A stretch of DNA of 64,000 nt from UBA10364 sp049611965 (lineage in GTDB: Bacteria; Bacteroidota; Bacteroidia; Flavobacteriales; Schleiferiaceae): positions 1 to 64,000 of the forward strand of contig JBMZBC010000004.1 in the NCBI GenBank assembly GCA_049611965.1. The letters are read 5' to 3'. Position numbers and translations under genes: made by a program. Shown piece by piece: positions 17,718 to 27,606 of this stretch (the stretch's first letter is position 1; each line of letters opens with the position of its first letter). Under the pieces are notes generated by a model. It was not told where the DNA came from. It did no database searches and saw only the letters and a program-made list of their open reading frames with translations.

Positions 17718-20700
17718 TTAGAGCACCTGTACACGCTGAGTTACTGTACCTCTTGCAGAGCTTACGCGAACCAAGTACATACCTGCACTCACATTAACGT
17801 CCACAGAGATTGTATTTCCTTCTACGGTCATTCTTGAAAGAACTGCACCACGAACATCCATCACCTCAACAGTGTAGTTGTCTGTGCGGTCCATTTCAAT
17901 ATTGAACTGACCAGTGTTCGGGTTCGGGTAAATGCGTCCGTTCAACGTGAACTCACCAGCACCTGTATTAGGCGTGAGGTTACCTGGTGAACCTACATCT
18001 CCATTCAATGAAGTGTATGCACCGTTCACACCGTCAACTGCATCACCTAGTGAAGCACCAGTAGTGTCAAATTCAATGGAGTATCCAGCAGTAGCCGAGA
18101 TGTACTCACTCTTCGTCAACTCAATACCTGCTGCATCGAAGAGGTATACTCCATCGCCGTTCTGGCTCAATGATGGGAACGAGCCTGTAAGCTCATCCGT
18201 AGAAATCACTTGAACTGAACCTGGGTACAATTTCCAGCTTACTAATAAGCTGTCCTCATTCGCTGCTACGTCGTCCCAAACAACAACTGCTTCACCAGGA
18301 GCAATAGTTACCGATGGGAAGGTTGACGTACCTGAGATACCACTTTCATCATCCCAAGACATACCTGCTAGATCCACTGCTGTATCGCCGTAGTTGTAGA
18401 TTTCAAACCAGTCTGCGTCCCATGAAGAAGCATTTGAACCTGGCATGATCTCACTTACCACAATCTTAGGAACGTATACTGCTGCTGCAGGAACGATGTC
18501 CGCTTGGTAACGTGGCAAGATTTGGTAACCGTCAAAGTTTCCTGCATTGAAGGTGAATTGACCACCAATACCTGTTACATCAAACGCACCCGTAGGAGCG
18601 GCAGTACCGTAAATATCTGTATCTGCATCAATACGCATCACGATAGTATCCGTACCGTTGGTGATATCTACTGAATATCCTGAACCGCCTGACCACTGAG
18701 AAGGATCAACGATTGTTGCATTCTCAAATTTGATCAATTCGCTCTCCGTAGCTTCACCTAAAGAGGTAACTACTGTTGGCGTCGTTGGCAGCGCATTGTT
18801 TGAACTGATCAAAACAACGCTATCCAAATACATTTGAAGCAAACCGTTGTACTGACCAATCGATCCAATAATTCTTACTGAATCACCCTCGGTCACTGTG
18901 TAGTTAGAAATTGATCCATAAGTACCAATTCCATCAATACCGTCATGTAGTGTGAACGAAACTGCAGAAGCAGAACCCTGCATGTCTACACCCATTACAA
19001 TACCTTCAAGCTTACACATTACGTTCAATGAATCTGGCATACCTGCTGCATCCACATACGTCACATCGCTGATCTGGTACAATGGAATTGTTGGATATTC
19101 ATAGATATCAGTCAACATACGTGGGAATATTTGGTAACCTTCATCGTATGGCGAAGAGAAATCAAACTGTGAACCTAGACCCGTAACGTCAAACATACCT
19201 GCTGGCGCAGTTGAGCCGTCAATGTCTGTGTCGCTATCAATACGCATAGTCATCGTATCAGTACCGTTCGTAATATCTACGTTCGCTGAAGAACCAGAAG
19301 CTGGCCACTGCGTAGGATCTACTACAGACATACCGATCAATTGGATCAACTCACTTTCTGTAGTCTCATCCAATGCAGTTTCTACTGAAGCTGCAGGAAG
19401 CGCATTGTTTTGGTTTACTAGGTAAATTGAATCTGGTTCTAATTCTGTCAAACCTCTAAACTGAGCAACCTCACCGTGGATGTACAAGCTATCTCCCATC
19501 ATCGGCATGGTGTAGCCACTCTTGTCTGCGAAGTTCCAAATATTGATACCGTCTGTAGCATCTTCTGCGTAGAACGAGTACCCGGCATTACCGTCAAAGT
19601 CAATTGAAGTCACAATAACCTTCACCCACTTCATTGCACCAATAGAATCTGCAACGCCGTTGGCATCCATACTATTGAATGTGTTGATCGCAACTACATC
19701 TGGGAATGTTGGTGCAGGTGGAGTATAGATACAGTTCGATGTATGTGCACCTACAAACGACCAAGTGTTTTGTGGGTGTACGTTCCATTCTGTCGCACCT
19801 ACTGTCCAATCTGTTTGACCAGCACTTACTGAAGATTTACGAATCAACGTATGGTCTTTCGTAGAACCAGTATCAACTGTCCAGCTTGATCCTGGATCAA
19901 CGCCAGGAACACCAATCACATCTATGGTATCTGTACCGTTTACAAGGATTAAGGCATCATCACCGTTGAAGTGCGCCACCGATGGGAATGCCATCGCTGT
20001 ATCTGCCTCTGCAAGAATCGCAGAGTTTGCTTGGTTCGTTGAAATCACATACACATCACCAGATGCAATAGATGCCGTTGTAGTGTATGAATTCGTAAAT
20101 GAACCACCGTTACCACTCAAGTAAACTGTGTAACCGCTCAATGAAACTGCATTCGCTGTAGGGTTGTAAATTTCAAAGTATTTGTGGTTTGATGAACCTT
20201 CTGAGTACTCAGAGAAGAATAGCTCATCACATCCCGTTGCTGTAGGCGCACAAGAAACACACTCTTCCCAACAGTATACCGGAAGTGTTGTATCTGAAGA
20301 GCCGATTGTAATGTAACGGTTCGTGTAAATACCTGTAGTCAACGTACAAACTGAATCTGCTGTTGCAGGATCAAGGCTTTCCTGACCTACCCAGTTGTCG
20401 TAGGTAAACTTGAATTCGTAGTTACCAGCTGCAAGGTTGATATCGCCTTCGTATACACCGTCACCATCTGGATCGGTCAACTGGTTTGCATTACCGCTCC
20501 AGCCGTTCAACGTACCACTTACATATACGTTCGTGAACGAAGCACTAACGTTACTCATATCTACTCTAAAGGTTACATCGGGATTAGTCGACGTTACTGT
20601 ACAAGAAGTATCCGTAGAACACGTTCCGAAACAGAACATCAATGTAGTATCCTGAGTAAACGTAGGAAGAATACGGTCGTTGTAGTTGTTTGGATCTGCA

Positions 20701-22574
20701 CAAGATAGACCGGTTAGATTTTCTTTCGCGTTCCAATCAAAAGAGTTGGCCGGGCTATTCAAGAAGATGAAGTTTCCTCCGCTTGAACCGTTCAATGTAT
20801 CTGTACCTACATAAATACCGTCGTTATCTGGATCAAGCAGTTGAACTGCATTTGCACCACCGATAACCCCGCCACCAAGGTAGAGACCGTTTGTACCAAC
20901 CGTAATATTCGCTGTATTCACCATGAAGGTTACTACAAAGTTGGTTTGAACCGGACATGTAGCACAAGATTCCCAACATACTACTGGAAGCGTTGTATCA
21001 GCATTGCCGAACGTCGCGTAACGGTTTGTAAAAGTACCTGTAGTTAAGGTACATGCACTATCCAAAATTGGGTCTAGTGACTCCTGACCAACCCAGTTAT
21101 CGTACGTAAACTTGTACTCGTAAGATCCAGGCATCAAAGAGAGCGTTCCTGTATACACGCCATCACCGTCTGGATCGGTTAACTGGTTTGAGTTACCGCT
21201 CCAGTTATTCACTGTACCACTCACGTAAACGTTCGTAAACGATGATGTCACATTATTCATGTCAACCTGAAAGGTTACGTCGTTAGGAGTAACCACACAG
21301 TTGCTTGAATGTGCACCTGAGTATGTCCAAGTATTGCTTGCATATACATCCCACTCGCCTGCACCGGTAGTCCAGTCTGTAGAACCCATATCAACTGTTG
21401 CTTTACGAACTAGGGTGTGGTTCGCTGTAGAACCTGTTCCAACAGTCCAGCTTGAACCTGGATCTACACCAGGAACTCCCAATACATCAATAGTATCGTT
21501 ACCGTTCATCAATATCAAGGCGTCATCACCGTTGAAGTGAACGATAGAAGGGTAAGATAATGTTGTATCTGCGTTACCGATTACTGTGCTGCTCAATGAG
21601 CTGTTGGCAATCATGTACACATCACCTGAAGCGATTGTTGCGTTTGAAGTAAATGAATTGGTCCATGAACCGCCATTACCACTTGCATAAACTGTATAAC
21701 CGCTCAACGAAACAGGATTCGCTGTAGGATTGTAAATCTCGATGTATTTGTTGTTCGAAGAACCTTCTGCATACTCAGAGAAGAACAAATCACCACATGC
21801 CGTCGGCGTGTAAGTCGACTGACAAGCAGTACATTCTTCCCAACAGTAGGTCGGTAAAGTTGTATCAGATGAACCGATTGTGATGTAGCGGTTCGTGAAA
21901 GTTCCCGTGGTTAACGTACACACAGAATCTGCCGTTGCAGGATCAAGAGTTTCCTGACCTACCCAGTTGTCGTATGTAAATTTGAACTCGTAGTTACCAG
22001 CGGCAAGGTTGATATCGCCTTCATACACACCGTCACCGTCTGGATCAGTCAACTGGTTAGCGTTACCGCTCCAGCTATTTAGTGTCCCACTAACATAAAC
22101 GTTGGTGAACGAAGATGTCACTCCATTCATATCTACGCTAAATGTTACATCAGGGTTGGTTGGCAGTGTTGGACATACTGTATCCGTTGCACATGATCCA
22201 AAACAGAACAACAAGGTAGTATCCTGCGTAAAGCTTGGTAGGATACGGTCGTTGTAATTGTTGGCATCTGCACAAGAAAGACCTGCGAGATTTTCTTTAG
22301 TTCCCCAGTCGCCACTCCAAGAGGGACTGTTCAAAAAGATGAAGTTTCCTCCACCTGCTCCACTTAATGTGTCGGTGCCTTCATAAACACCATTTCCATC
22401 TGGGTCACTTAGTTGAACGGCGTTTGCTCCACCGATGACACCGCCACCTAGATAAAGGCCGTTTGACCCTACCGTAATGTTCGCGGTGTTTACTTTAAAT
22501 GTGACCACATAGTTAGTCTGTGCGAACCCCACGTAAGAGAGGCAAACCAGTACTATCGCTAGATACTTTCTCAT
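17718..22574 (-). CDS. giant secreted lamin-tail/OB-fold repeat protein, T9SS-sorted
   Basis: 1618 residues with an N-terminal signal peptide (cleavage near VGFAQ) and a T9SS type A C-terminal domain starting at IYPNPNTGQFNIEM. Reading from the N-terminus I see: module A (about 20-130), module B (about 140-250, an E-set/CBM48-like fold with VSGTLNSWSGN), a lamin-tail-like domain (about 257-430), a second B, a second A, a third B, a second lamin-tail domain (to about 960), two OB-fold-like domains of about 200 residues each (about 970-1370), a third lamin-tail domain (about 1385-1530) and the sorting domain. A, B and lamin-tail recur with a ~1.57-kb period. Lamin-tail plus OB-fold is the non-catalytic architecture of ExeM-like extracellular nucleases, but no nuclease domain is present. 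Probably an adhesin, scaffold or polymer-binding subunit. Last gene of the envelope locus. Confidence 0.88.
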   Translation of the reverse strand: MRKYLAIVLVCLSYVGFAQTNYVVTFKVNTANITVGSNGLYLGGGVIGGANAVQLSDPDGNGVYEGTDTLSGAGGGNFIFLNSPSWSGDWGTKENLAGLSCADANNYNDRILPSFTQDTTLLFCFGSCATDTVCPTLPTNPDVTFSVDMNGVTSSFTNVYVSGTLNSWSGNANQLTDPDGDGVYEGDINLAAGNYEFKFTYDNWVGQETLDPATADSVCTLTTGTFTNRYITIGSSDTTLPTYCWEECTACQSTYTPTACGDLFFSEYAEGSSNNKYIEIYNPTANPVSLSGYTVYASGNGGSWTNSFTSNATIASGDVYMIANSSLSSTVIGNADTTLSYPSIVHFNGDDALILMNGNDTIDVLGVPGVDPGSSWTVGTGSTANHTLVRKATVDMGSTDWTTGAGEWDVYASNTWTYSGAHSSNCVVTPNDVTFQVDMNNVTSSFTNVYVSGTVNNWSGNSNQLTDPDGDGVYTGTLSLMPGSYEYKFTYDNWVGQESLDPILDSACTLTTGTFTNRYATFGNADTTLPVVCWESCATCPVQTNFVVTFMVNTANITVGTNGLYLGGGVIGGANAVQLLDPDNDGIYVGTDTLNGSSGGNFIFLNSPANSFDWNAKENLTGLSCADPNNYNDRILPTFTQDTTLMFCFGTCSTDTSCTVTSTNPDVTFRVDMSNVSASFTNVYVSGTLNGWSGNANQLTDPDGDGVYEGDINLAAGNYEFKFTYDNWVGQESLDPATADSVCTLTTGIYTNRYITIGSSDTTLPVYCWEECVSCAPTATGCDELFFSEYSEGSSNHKYFEIYNPTANAVSLSGYTVYLSGNGGSFTNSYTTTASIASGDVYVISTNQANSAILAEADTAMAFPSVAHFNGDDALILVNGTDTIDVIGVPGVDPGSSWTVDTGSTKDHTLIRKSSVSAGQTDWTVGATEWNVHPQNTWSFVGAHTSNCIYTPPAPTFPDVVAINTFNSMDANGVADSIGAMKWVKVIVTSIDFDGNAGYSFYAEDATDGINIWNFADKSGYTMPMMGDSLYIHGEVAQFRGLTELEPDSIYLVNQNNALPAASVETALDETTESELIQLIGMSVVDPTQWPASGSSANVDITNGTDTMTMRIDSDTDIDGSTAPAGMFDVTGLGSQFDFSSPYDEGYQIFPRMLTDIYEYPTIPLYQISDVTYVDAAGMPDSLNVMCKLEGIVMGVDMQGSASAVSFTLHDGIDGIGTYGSISNYTVTEGDSVRIIGSIGQYNGLLQMYLDSVVLISSNNALPTTPTVVTSLGEATESELIKFENATIVDPSQWSGGSGYSVDITNGTDTIVMRIDADTDIYGTAAPTGAFDVTGIGGQFTFNAGNFDGYQILPRYQADIVPAAAVYVPKIVVSEIMPGSNASSWDADWFEIYNYGDTAVDLAGMSWDDESGISGTSTFPSVTIAPGEAVVVWDDVAANEDSLLVSWKLYPGSVQVISTDELTGSFPSLSQNGDGVYLFDAAGIELTKSEYISATAGYSIEFDTTGASLGDAVDGVNGAYTSLNGDVGSPGNLTPNTGAGEFTLNGRIYPNPNTGQFNIEMDRTDNYTVEVMDVRGAVLSRMTVEGNTISVDVNVSAGMYLVRVSSARGTVTQRVQVL
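19733..22514 (-). repeat. ~1.57-kb internal duplication in the giant lamin-tail gene
   Basis: The module order A-B-lamin tail at about 22514-21300 recurs at about 20940-19733, offset by ~1570-1575 bp, with an extra B module (about 21285-20955) between the copies. Stretches stay similar at DNA level, for example the GGTAACGAATAC-like end of module B and the Cys-rich linkers. The two OB-fold segments (about 19690-19080 and 19080-18480) form a second, ~600-bp direct repeat just outside. Confidence 0.75.
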
Positions 22575-22652
22575 GATTTTTTTTGATTGAGTGTTATTTG
22601 TGGTTGCTAAAATTTAGCGAGGAGAATATACATAGAAAACCTCATTCTTTTG

Positions 22653-23825
22653 TTACTCAAAGTCTAAGGTTAGTTTAAATCTTGAAACGGTTCCACTTTG
22701 GGCATCAGCTACATAGAGAATCCGGTCATAATAAGCCACAGCACGAAGGTCTCCAAAGCCGCCTAAAGTAGATATAGCATTCTGTTCCGCTGTGCTTGCA
22801 GGAGGTGGCGGTACACCTTCTAATCCAGTCGAGGTGAATTGGTATACCGAATCAACACCGGCGTCTGCTACGAAGAGGAATTGGCTTGCATCACCAGCAA
22901 AAGCGAGGTCACAAGGCTCCGTAAATCTATTGGCTGTTTGCAGGTAACCCGTGGTGTTTGGATCCGTAGTCGAATAGAAGATCGGTTGGTACACTGCGCC
23001 AAACGGCCCCTCTTCAAACTGTATGTGTTGAATCTGAATGGCTTGGTCGGGATCGCTGTTGGCTACCCAAAAATCTTGGGAAGGACGAGCAGCAATCTGA
23101 GGCGGCTGGGTAAAACTTGCCAATGCTAAGGGACGCTTAAAGTAGTCGCCATAAACAGCGCCCGCGGCTGTCACCGGAATGCCCGAAACGAATTCGTCCG
23201 TATTTGAAAAGGTCAAAACAGCATTGTCTGGACCAAAACCAGCATTGTTTTGATTTTCTCCAGTTCTGCTGACGTAATAACGGTTGTTGAGCTGACCGCT
23301 CACGCCCCCTTGTACGGCGATGTCTGTAAATTTCACAAAAGCGTCTGAAGAAGAAAATGAGTTCTTGAAGTAGAACGGGTGAACCGCCACCTTTTCCATA
23401 GAAGCTTGTGTGAAGTCCAGGATGCCGTTGTTTTCAAAATCGATTCTGTAAATCGTCGTTAAATCATAATCCACCCCGTTCACTGTCGTATCCGAGGTGC
23501 CAATGGCTAATAGATTCAAACGGCGGTCTTGCACCACTTTAGTAACCCCAGGTACGAATAAGCGGCCTTGAGGCTGGAACGCCATGTCGTATCGTGCAAT
23601 CTCCGAGGTGGTGCTGTCCACTACATAGATGAATTCATCGTATCCAATGGTCACATCGATCGGCGAGGCAGCATCATAAAGCTTGGGCTCCACGGGCACA
23701 TAGGCGATCTCGCGAACCTCATAATTCGGAATGTCAATAAAGCTGATGTCGGTCTTCTTTCCCCAGTAGTTTTCGCAAGAAGAAAGCAGAATGACGCCGA
23801 CAAATAATGCGATTACTCTTCTCAT
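22653..23825 (-). CDS. NHL-like beta-propeller lipoprotein
   Basis: 390-residue exported lipoprotein: lipobox LLSSC with Cys at about residue 17. The body carries recurring blades with patterns such as FIYVVDSTTSEIARYD, FLFVADAGVDSVYQF and ILYVADAQSGTVSRF, typical of an NHL/SMP-30-like six-bladed propeller. No enzymatic residues are evident; such propellers usually serve as binding or scaffolding surfaces. Its ATG overlaps the stop of the PorV-like gene by 4 nt (ATGA). A 78-nt gap separates it from the giant lamin-tail gene. Confidence 0.75.
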   Translation of the reverse strand: MRRVIALFVGVILLSSCENYWGKKTDISFIDIPNYEVREIAYVPVEPKLYDAASPIDVTIGYDEFIYVVDSTTSEIARYDMAFQPQGRLFVPGVTKVVQDRRLNLLAIGTSDTTVNGVDYDLTTIYRIDFENNGILDFTQASMEKVAVHPFYFKNSFSSSDAFVKFTDIAVQGGVSGQLNNRYYVSRTGENQNNAGFGPDNAVLTFSNTDEFVSGIPVTAAGAVYGDYFKRPLALASFTQPPQIAARPSQDFWVANSDPDQAIQIQHIQFEEGPFGAVYQPIFYSTTDPNTTGYLQTANRFTEPCDLAFAGDASQFLFVADAGVDSVYQFTSTGLEGVPPPPASTAEQNAISTLGGFGDLRAVAYYDRILYVADAQSGTVSRFKLTLDFE

Positions 23826-24817
23826 AACATCCAGTTTAATGGGGTAATGGTCAAGCCAAATACCGTTTGATAATTTCCTGCTGGCGATGGAATGGCACTA
23901 ACGCCCATCTTCATCGGCCAACCACCCACTTGGGTCTTGGTTGAGAACCCAAAACTAGGAGCTCCCCAGCGGCTCACCATGCGGTAACCCAACTGCACCT
24001 CAATAATTTCTTTGTACCAGTACTCCGCGCCTACACTATAGTTCTCGTTGTTGTCCGAAGGGTGGTTCAATTGGAACGAAGTATAAACCTTATGATCACC
24101 CTTGTCCAAGGCGTTAAATCGCATCCCCATAGCAAACACCTGCGGAGGTGCAGCCACCGAAGAGGCGGTCGTATCGGTATTAATGGTCGTCGGCAAGGAT
24201 CCGGTCTGAACAATGGACGTTGAAGGACCAAAGTTCAATATAGCCGCGGCGAAGCTCAGTTCACGATAGTCCAGCTCGTAATGGAATCCAAGATCAAGGG
24301 CCACAGAATGTGCGGTGAATGCTCCTAACTGCTCTTGCCCATACTTTAGTTGAACACCAGCATTGAAATAATCCGAAAAGCGTTGACTCACACCAACACC
24401 GACAGAATGTAAAGCACCGTTTACAATTCGTCCCGTTCCCTCTGGCTGCCAAACGGTACGTTCAACAATTCCTCCGGAAGTCAAAGAGTTTAGGGAAACG
24501 CCAACCACTTGGTTCGGGTTGCGCGCCTTCGAAATACTAAAGAAGTCGTGACCGATGGATCCTCCCAACATTCTTGAACCTGTAAAGACGCCCTGCTGCA
24601 TGCCCGCAGAGAGCAATGCTGGGTTAGTTACTAACCCGTACGAAGAGGTGTTGGCCAAAGCAGTACCACCCAAACCGGCACTCCACGGGTCTACTGGTGA
24701 TTTCAAGTAGGTAAAGGAACTAAGTCCTGCACGCTCCTCCCCATAGTTAGGAAGCAACTGTGCATGAAGCAACGGACCAAAGGCGAATGCCAAGAGAAGT
24801 ACTAAGCGCTTTACCAT
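23822..24817 (-). CDS. PorV/PorQ family outer-membrane barrel protein
   Basis: 331 residues from the ATG at 24817, chosen over the upstream ATG at 24841 because it overlaps the receptor stop (ATGGTAA) and starts directly with a signal peptide (MVKRLVLLLAFAF, cleavage near LHAQ). The mature start, YLKSPVDPWSAGLGGTALANTSSYGLVTNPALL, matches the N-terminal pattern of PorV/PorQ barrels, followed by alternating beta strands. PorV and PorQ shuttle or retain T9SS cargo at the outer membrane. It sits directly after a TonB receptor and among several secreted proteins, so it may be a locus-dedicated PorV-type partner rather than the general one. Confidence 0.75.
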   Translation of the reverse strand: MVKRLVLLLAFAFGPLLHAQLLPNYGEERAGLSSFTYLKSPVDPWSAGLGGTALANTSSYGLVTNPALLSAGMQQGVFTGSRMLGGSIGHDFFSISKARNPNQVVGVSLNSLTSGGIVERTVWQPEGTGRIVNGALHSVGVGVSQRFSDYFNAGVQLKYGQEQLGAFTAHSVALDLGFHYELDYRELSFAAAILNFGPSTSIVQTGSLPTTINTDTTASSVAAPPQVFAMGMRFNALDKGDHKVYTSFQLNHPSDNNENYSVGAEYWYKEIIEVQLGYRMVSRWGAPSFGFSTKTQVGGWPMKMGVSAIPSPAGNYQTVFGLTITPLNWML

Positions 24818-27606
24818 GACATTTGAATTCCAATCATACATTGAATCGGGGCGGCGTACCGCGCAGGATTCCGAGGATCCGTCCCGCTTTCTTGCGGGCC
24901 ATTAAATTCAGGTCTAGGATCGCGCCATGTTAAGGGCACATCGTCTCCATATTCGTAGGCCCTTCCCGTAATCGGGTTGATGATCTGTGCATTTCTTCTG
25001 TTGGTGAAGTTTGTTACCTCAGCATTTAAGGCCACCCCTCGTCCACCGCCAAGCGTGACCAACTGGTAGCTTGCCTTAGCATCCATAGTGAACCAGTAGG
25101 CACCTCTACCTTCCAGGAATCGACTGTTGTCTACCTCAAACTGAGGGCGACCTAAATCATTATAGCCCACCAAATTCTGAGGGGTATACCTGTATCCTGA
25201 AGAATAGCGAGCACTTACTGTAGCACGCCACTTACTGCTGTCGTTTGCATAGGTGATACCCGCATTGAATTTCCAAGGCCTGTCCCAAGCTAGGAATTGC
25301 TCCTGAGACAATGGTACCTCTCCGGTTTGAGCAATCTGTAAGGCACTCTCTCGAGCCGAATTACTCTTACCGCGCGCCTGCTGGTAACTACCATTGACAA
25401 ACGTCTGGAAGCTCTCGCCCAAGCGGGCATTAAACTGGGTCTCTACCCCCAATACTTTCGCGTAATCCTGATTGATGTACATGGTCTTGGTCACAGGACG
25501 ACCCGTCGCGTCCGTAGTAATGACGCGGCGCGCCACGATGTAATCAAAGCGATTGTTGTTGAATGCATTCAACGTCCAACCAAGGCGAGTTCCTAAAAGG
25601 GTCTTGTAGCCAATCTCGTATGAAATGTTGACCTCTGGATTCAGGTTTGGATTCCCGAGATTAGAGAGGAAAGAACGGTCTTGGTATTCAGGATCGAGGC
25701 CGGCGTACAAGAAGCGCGGGTGGGGCGTACGCATGCTGTGGCCATAGTTGAAATACAAGACATTGTTCTCCGTGACTGGGAAACTTACGTTCAAACGCGG
25801 CAACATGCGCAGTTTCCAACGAAGCCCAGCGACTCCAATGGTCTGACCCATGTAATCTTGGCGAACTTGTTCTAGAACCGGTGAAGTAGGATCATTCACG
25901 GCTTCATCAGCGAATGCTCCCGGTGCCCAATAATTTAGACGCATCCCTAAGGTTGCTTTAATCCCCTGGTATTCAATACGGTCCTGCACGAAGAAGCCGC
26001 CTTTTTGAGGGTTCACCTTCCAAATATCATTACTTGATCCAATGGAGATCGAAGGAGTAGTTGTGCTATCATTTAATACAATCGGGGCACCTACCCATGG
26101 ACGGAATACGTCAACCCACTGGTATTCTGTAAATGCATGCTCCCAACCTGCCGAGGTTTGATGAATCTTGTTTGGTGTGTAGGTGAATTTGCCTTTTAAG
26201 GTGTATTCTTGGGCGTAGTGGTCGTGCCAAATCGGTGTAATACCGCCATTATTCACCAAGCCATCACCAGGGATGAGGTAATAGGTGCCGGAAGCATCCT
26301 CCGGGTTGAACAAGGTCATTTGCCCCGTGTAGATGTAATCTTCGTCGTAAATCTGATCTACCGTTTCTGCTCGGAACGGACGACCGTTTGCATCCGCGCG
26401 AAGGTTGGTAAACAGACGACCCGCTGAGAAATTCAATCCTGACTTTGTATTCAAACGCTTCTGCCATTGCAGGACGCTCAAATTACTATGGTGAGTATAC
26501 GTAGTCGCATTATCAAGGTTGTTGGAGCGGTTGTATTGGAACCCAGGCGCCAGTAAGGCGTCAAACCCAACAATCTGAAGTGTACGTGAATTTTGATTGA
26601 CCTTAAGACTGTGGCTGTTGGTCAAGCTGATCTTACCCACGGCTTTTGAACGCCAAGTCAATTTAGTCGTGTGCGTATAATCGTTGCTCTGTCGAGGTGC
26701 CCAAAGTGTTGGGTTACCCGGAAATAAAGAGCTGTTTAACTGAGACGCGGTAGCGCCAAAATAATGATCCGTAATATCTGCATTGGCGCTGGTGAATAGC
26801 GTCAATTTCTTCTTGGTAAATGGAATAGGCGTACTTAGAGTGACCTCAGCTCGGTCGGTATTGAAGCTTGCGGGCGTAAAATTATCCGAACTGTACTGAG
26901 CACTCCAACGAAGTTTCTGTCCACCCTCTTTAATGGTGGTATTCACGACACCAGAGGATCCGCCACCGTATTCTGCACTAGCACCACCGGTCATCAAATT
27001 GATGGATTGCAGTGAAGACGAACTTACACTCACACCGCCCCCGGTGCCGGCCAAAGGATCTTGCGCCGAGATGCCGTCCACCAAATACTCGGTTTCATAG
27101 ACACGTGCCCCACGAATTTGGATACCGTCCGTAGTTTTTTGGACACCTGCTTGCTGTGCCACAATATCCTCTACGCCTTTTGCGACTAGAGAACTGATCT
27201 CTTCTGAAGAAAACGTGATTGCCGAAGAAGCTTGCTCAAGGTCTACCTGGTTTTTTCGGCCCACAACAGTCACCGTATTGAGCATTTCATTCTGTTCAAC
27301 CAAAGCTACGCGCAGGGGTTTGTTTTGACCTTTCTTGATTTTAACCCCATTAATCTGTGTTGGACTAAACCCTATGAATTGAACCTTAATGGTATAGGTT
27401 CCAGGCTTAATGTCTTTGATTTCAAATTCACCGGAGAAATCGGTCAAAGTCTGATAATAGGTACCTACAATAGTCACCGAAGCATTCGGCAAAGTTTCAC
27501 CAGTCGCCTTTTCAATCACCACACCTTTAAGCACCCCTTTGTTCTGAGCAAAGGCCATCTGGCTCAAGACAATGAAAATGAATATGTAGAACTTTCTAAA
27601 ATTCAT
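24811..27606 (-). CDS. TonB-dependent receptor (SusD-less)
   Basis: 931-residue outer-membrane receptor. Signal peptide to about residue 20, an N-terminal carboxypeptidase-regulatory-like domain (GVVIEKATGETLPNASVTIV, about 27-110), a plug domain with ISSLVAKGVEDIVAQQAGVQ and GVQIRGAR-like text, and a 22-strand barrel. It ends in MSW, an aromatic terminus usual for barrels. No SusD gene is nearby, so it is not a canonical SusCD glycan importer. It would need the ExbB/ExbD motor encoded at 49058-51424. Its start overlaps the upstream lipoprotein by 11 nt and its stop overlaps the PorV-like start by 7 nt. Confidence 0.9.
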   Translation of the reverse strand: MNFRKFYIFIFIVLSQMAFAQNKGVLKGVVIEKATGETLPNASVTIVGTYYQTLTDFSGEFEIKDIKPGTYTIKVQFIGFSPTQINGVKIKKGQNKPLRVALVEQNEMLNTVTVVGRKNQVDLEQASSAITFSSEEISSLVAKGVEDIVAQQAGVQKTTDGIQIRGARVYETEYLVDGISAQDPLAGTGGGVSVSSSSLQSINLMTGGASAEYGGGSSGVVNTTIKEGGQKLRWSAQYSSDNFTPASFNTDRAEVTLSTPIPFTKKKLTLFTSANADITDHYFGATASQLNSSLFPGNPTLWAPRQSNDYTHTTKLTWRSKAVGKISLTNSHSLKVNQNSRTLQIVGFDALLAPGFQYNRSNNLDNATTYTHHSNLSVLQWQKRLNTKSGLNFSAGRLFTNLRADANGRPFRAETVDQIYDEDYIYTGQMTLFNPEDASGTYYLIPGDGLVNNGGITPIWHDHYAQEYTLKGKFTYTPNKIHQTSAGWEHAFTEYQWVDVFRPWVGAPIVLNDSTTTPSISIGSSNDIWKVNPQKGGFFVQDRIEYQGIKATLGMRLNYWAPGAFADEAVNDPTSPVLEQVRQDYMGQTIGVAGLRWKLRMLPRLNVSFPVTENNVLYFNYGHSMRTPHPRFLYAGLDPEYQDRSFLSNLGNPNLNPEVNISYEIGYKTLLGTRLGWTLNAFNNNRFDYIVARRVITTDATGRPVTKTMYINQDYAKVLGVETQFNARLGESFQTFVNGSYQQARGKSNSARESALQIAQTGEVPLSQEQFLAWDRPWKFNAGITYANDSSKWRATVSARYSSGYRYTPQNLVGYNDLGRPQFEVDNSRFLEGRGAYWFTMDAKASYQLVTLGGGRGVALNAEVTNFTNRRNAQIINPITGRAYEYGDDVPLTWRDPRPEFNGPQESGTDPRNPARYAAPIQCMIGIQMSW

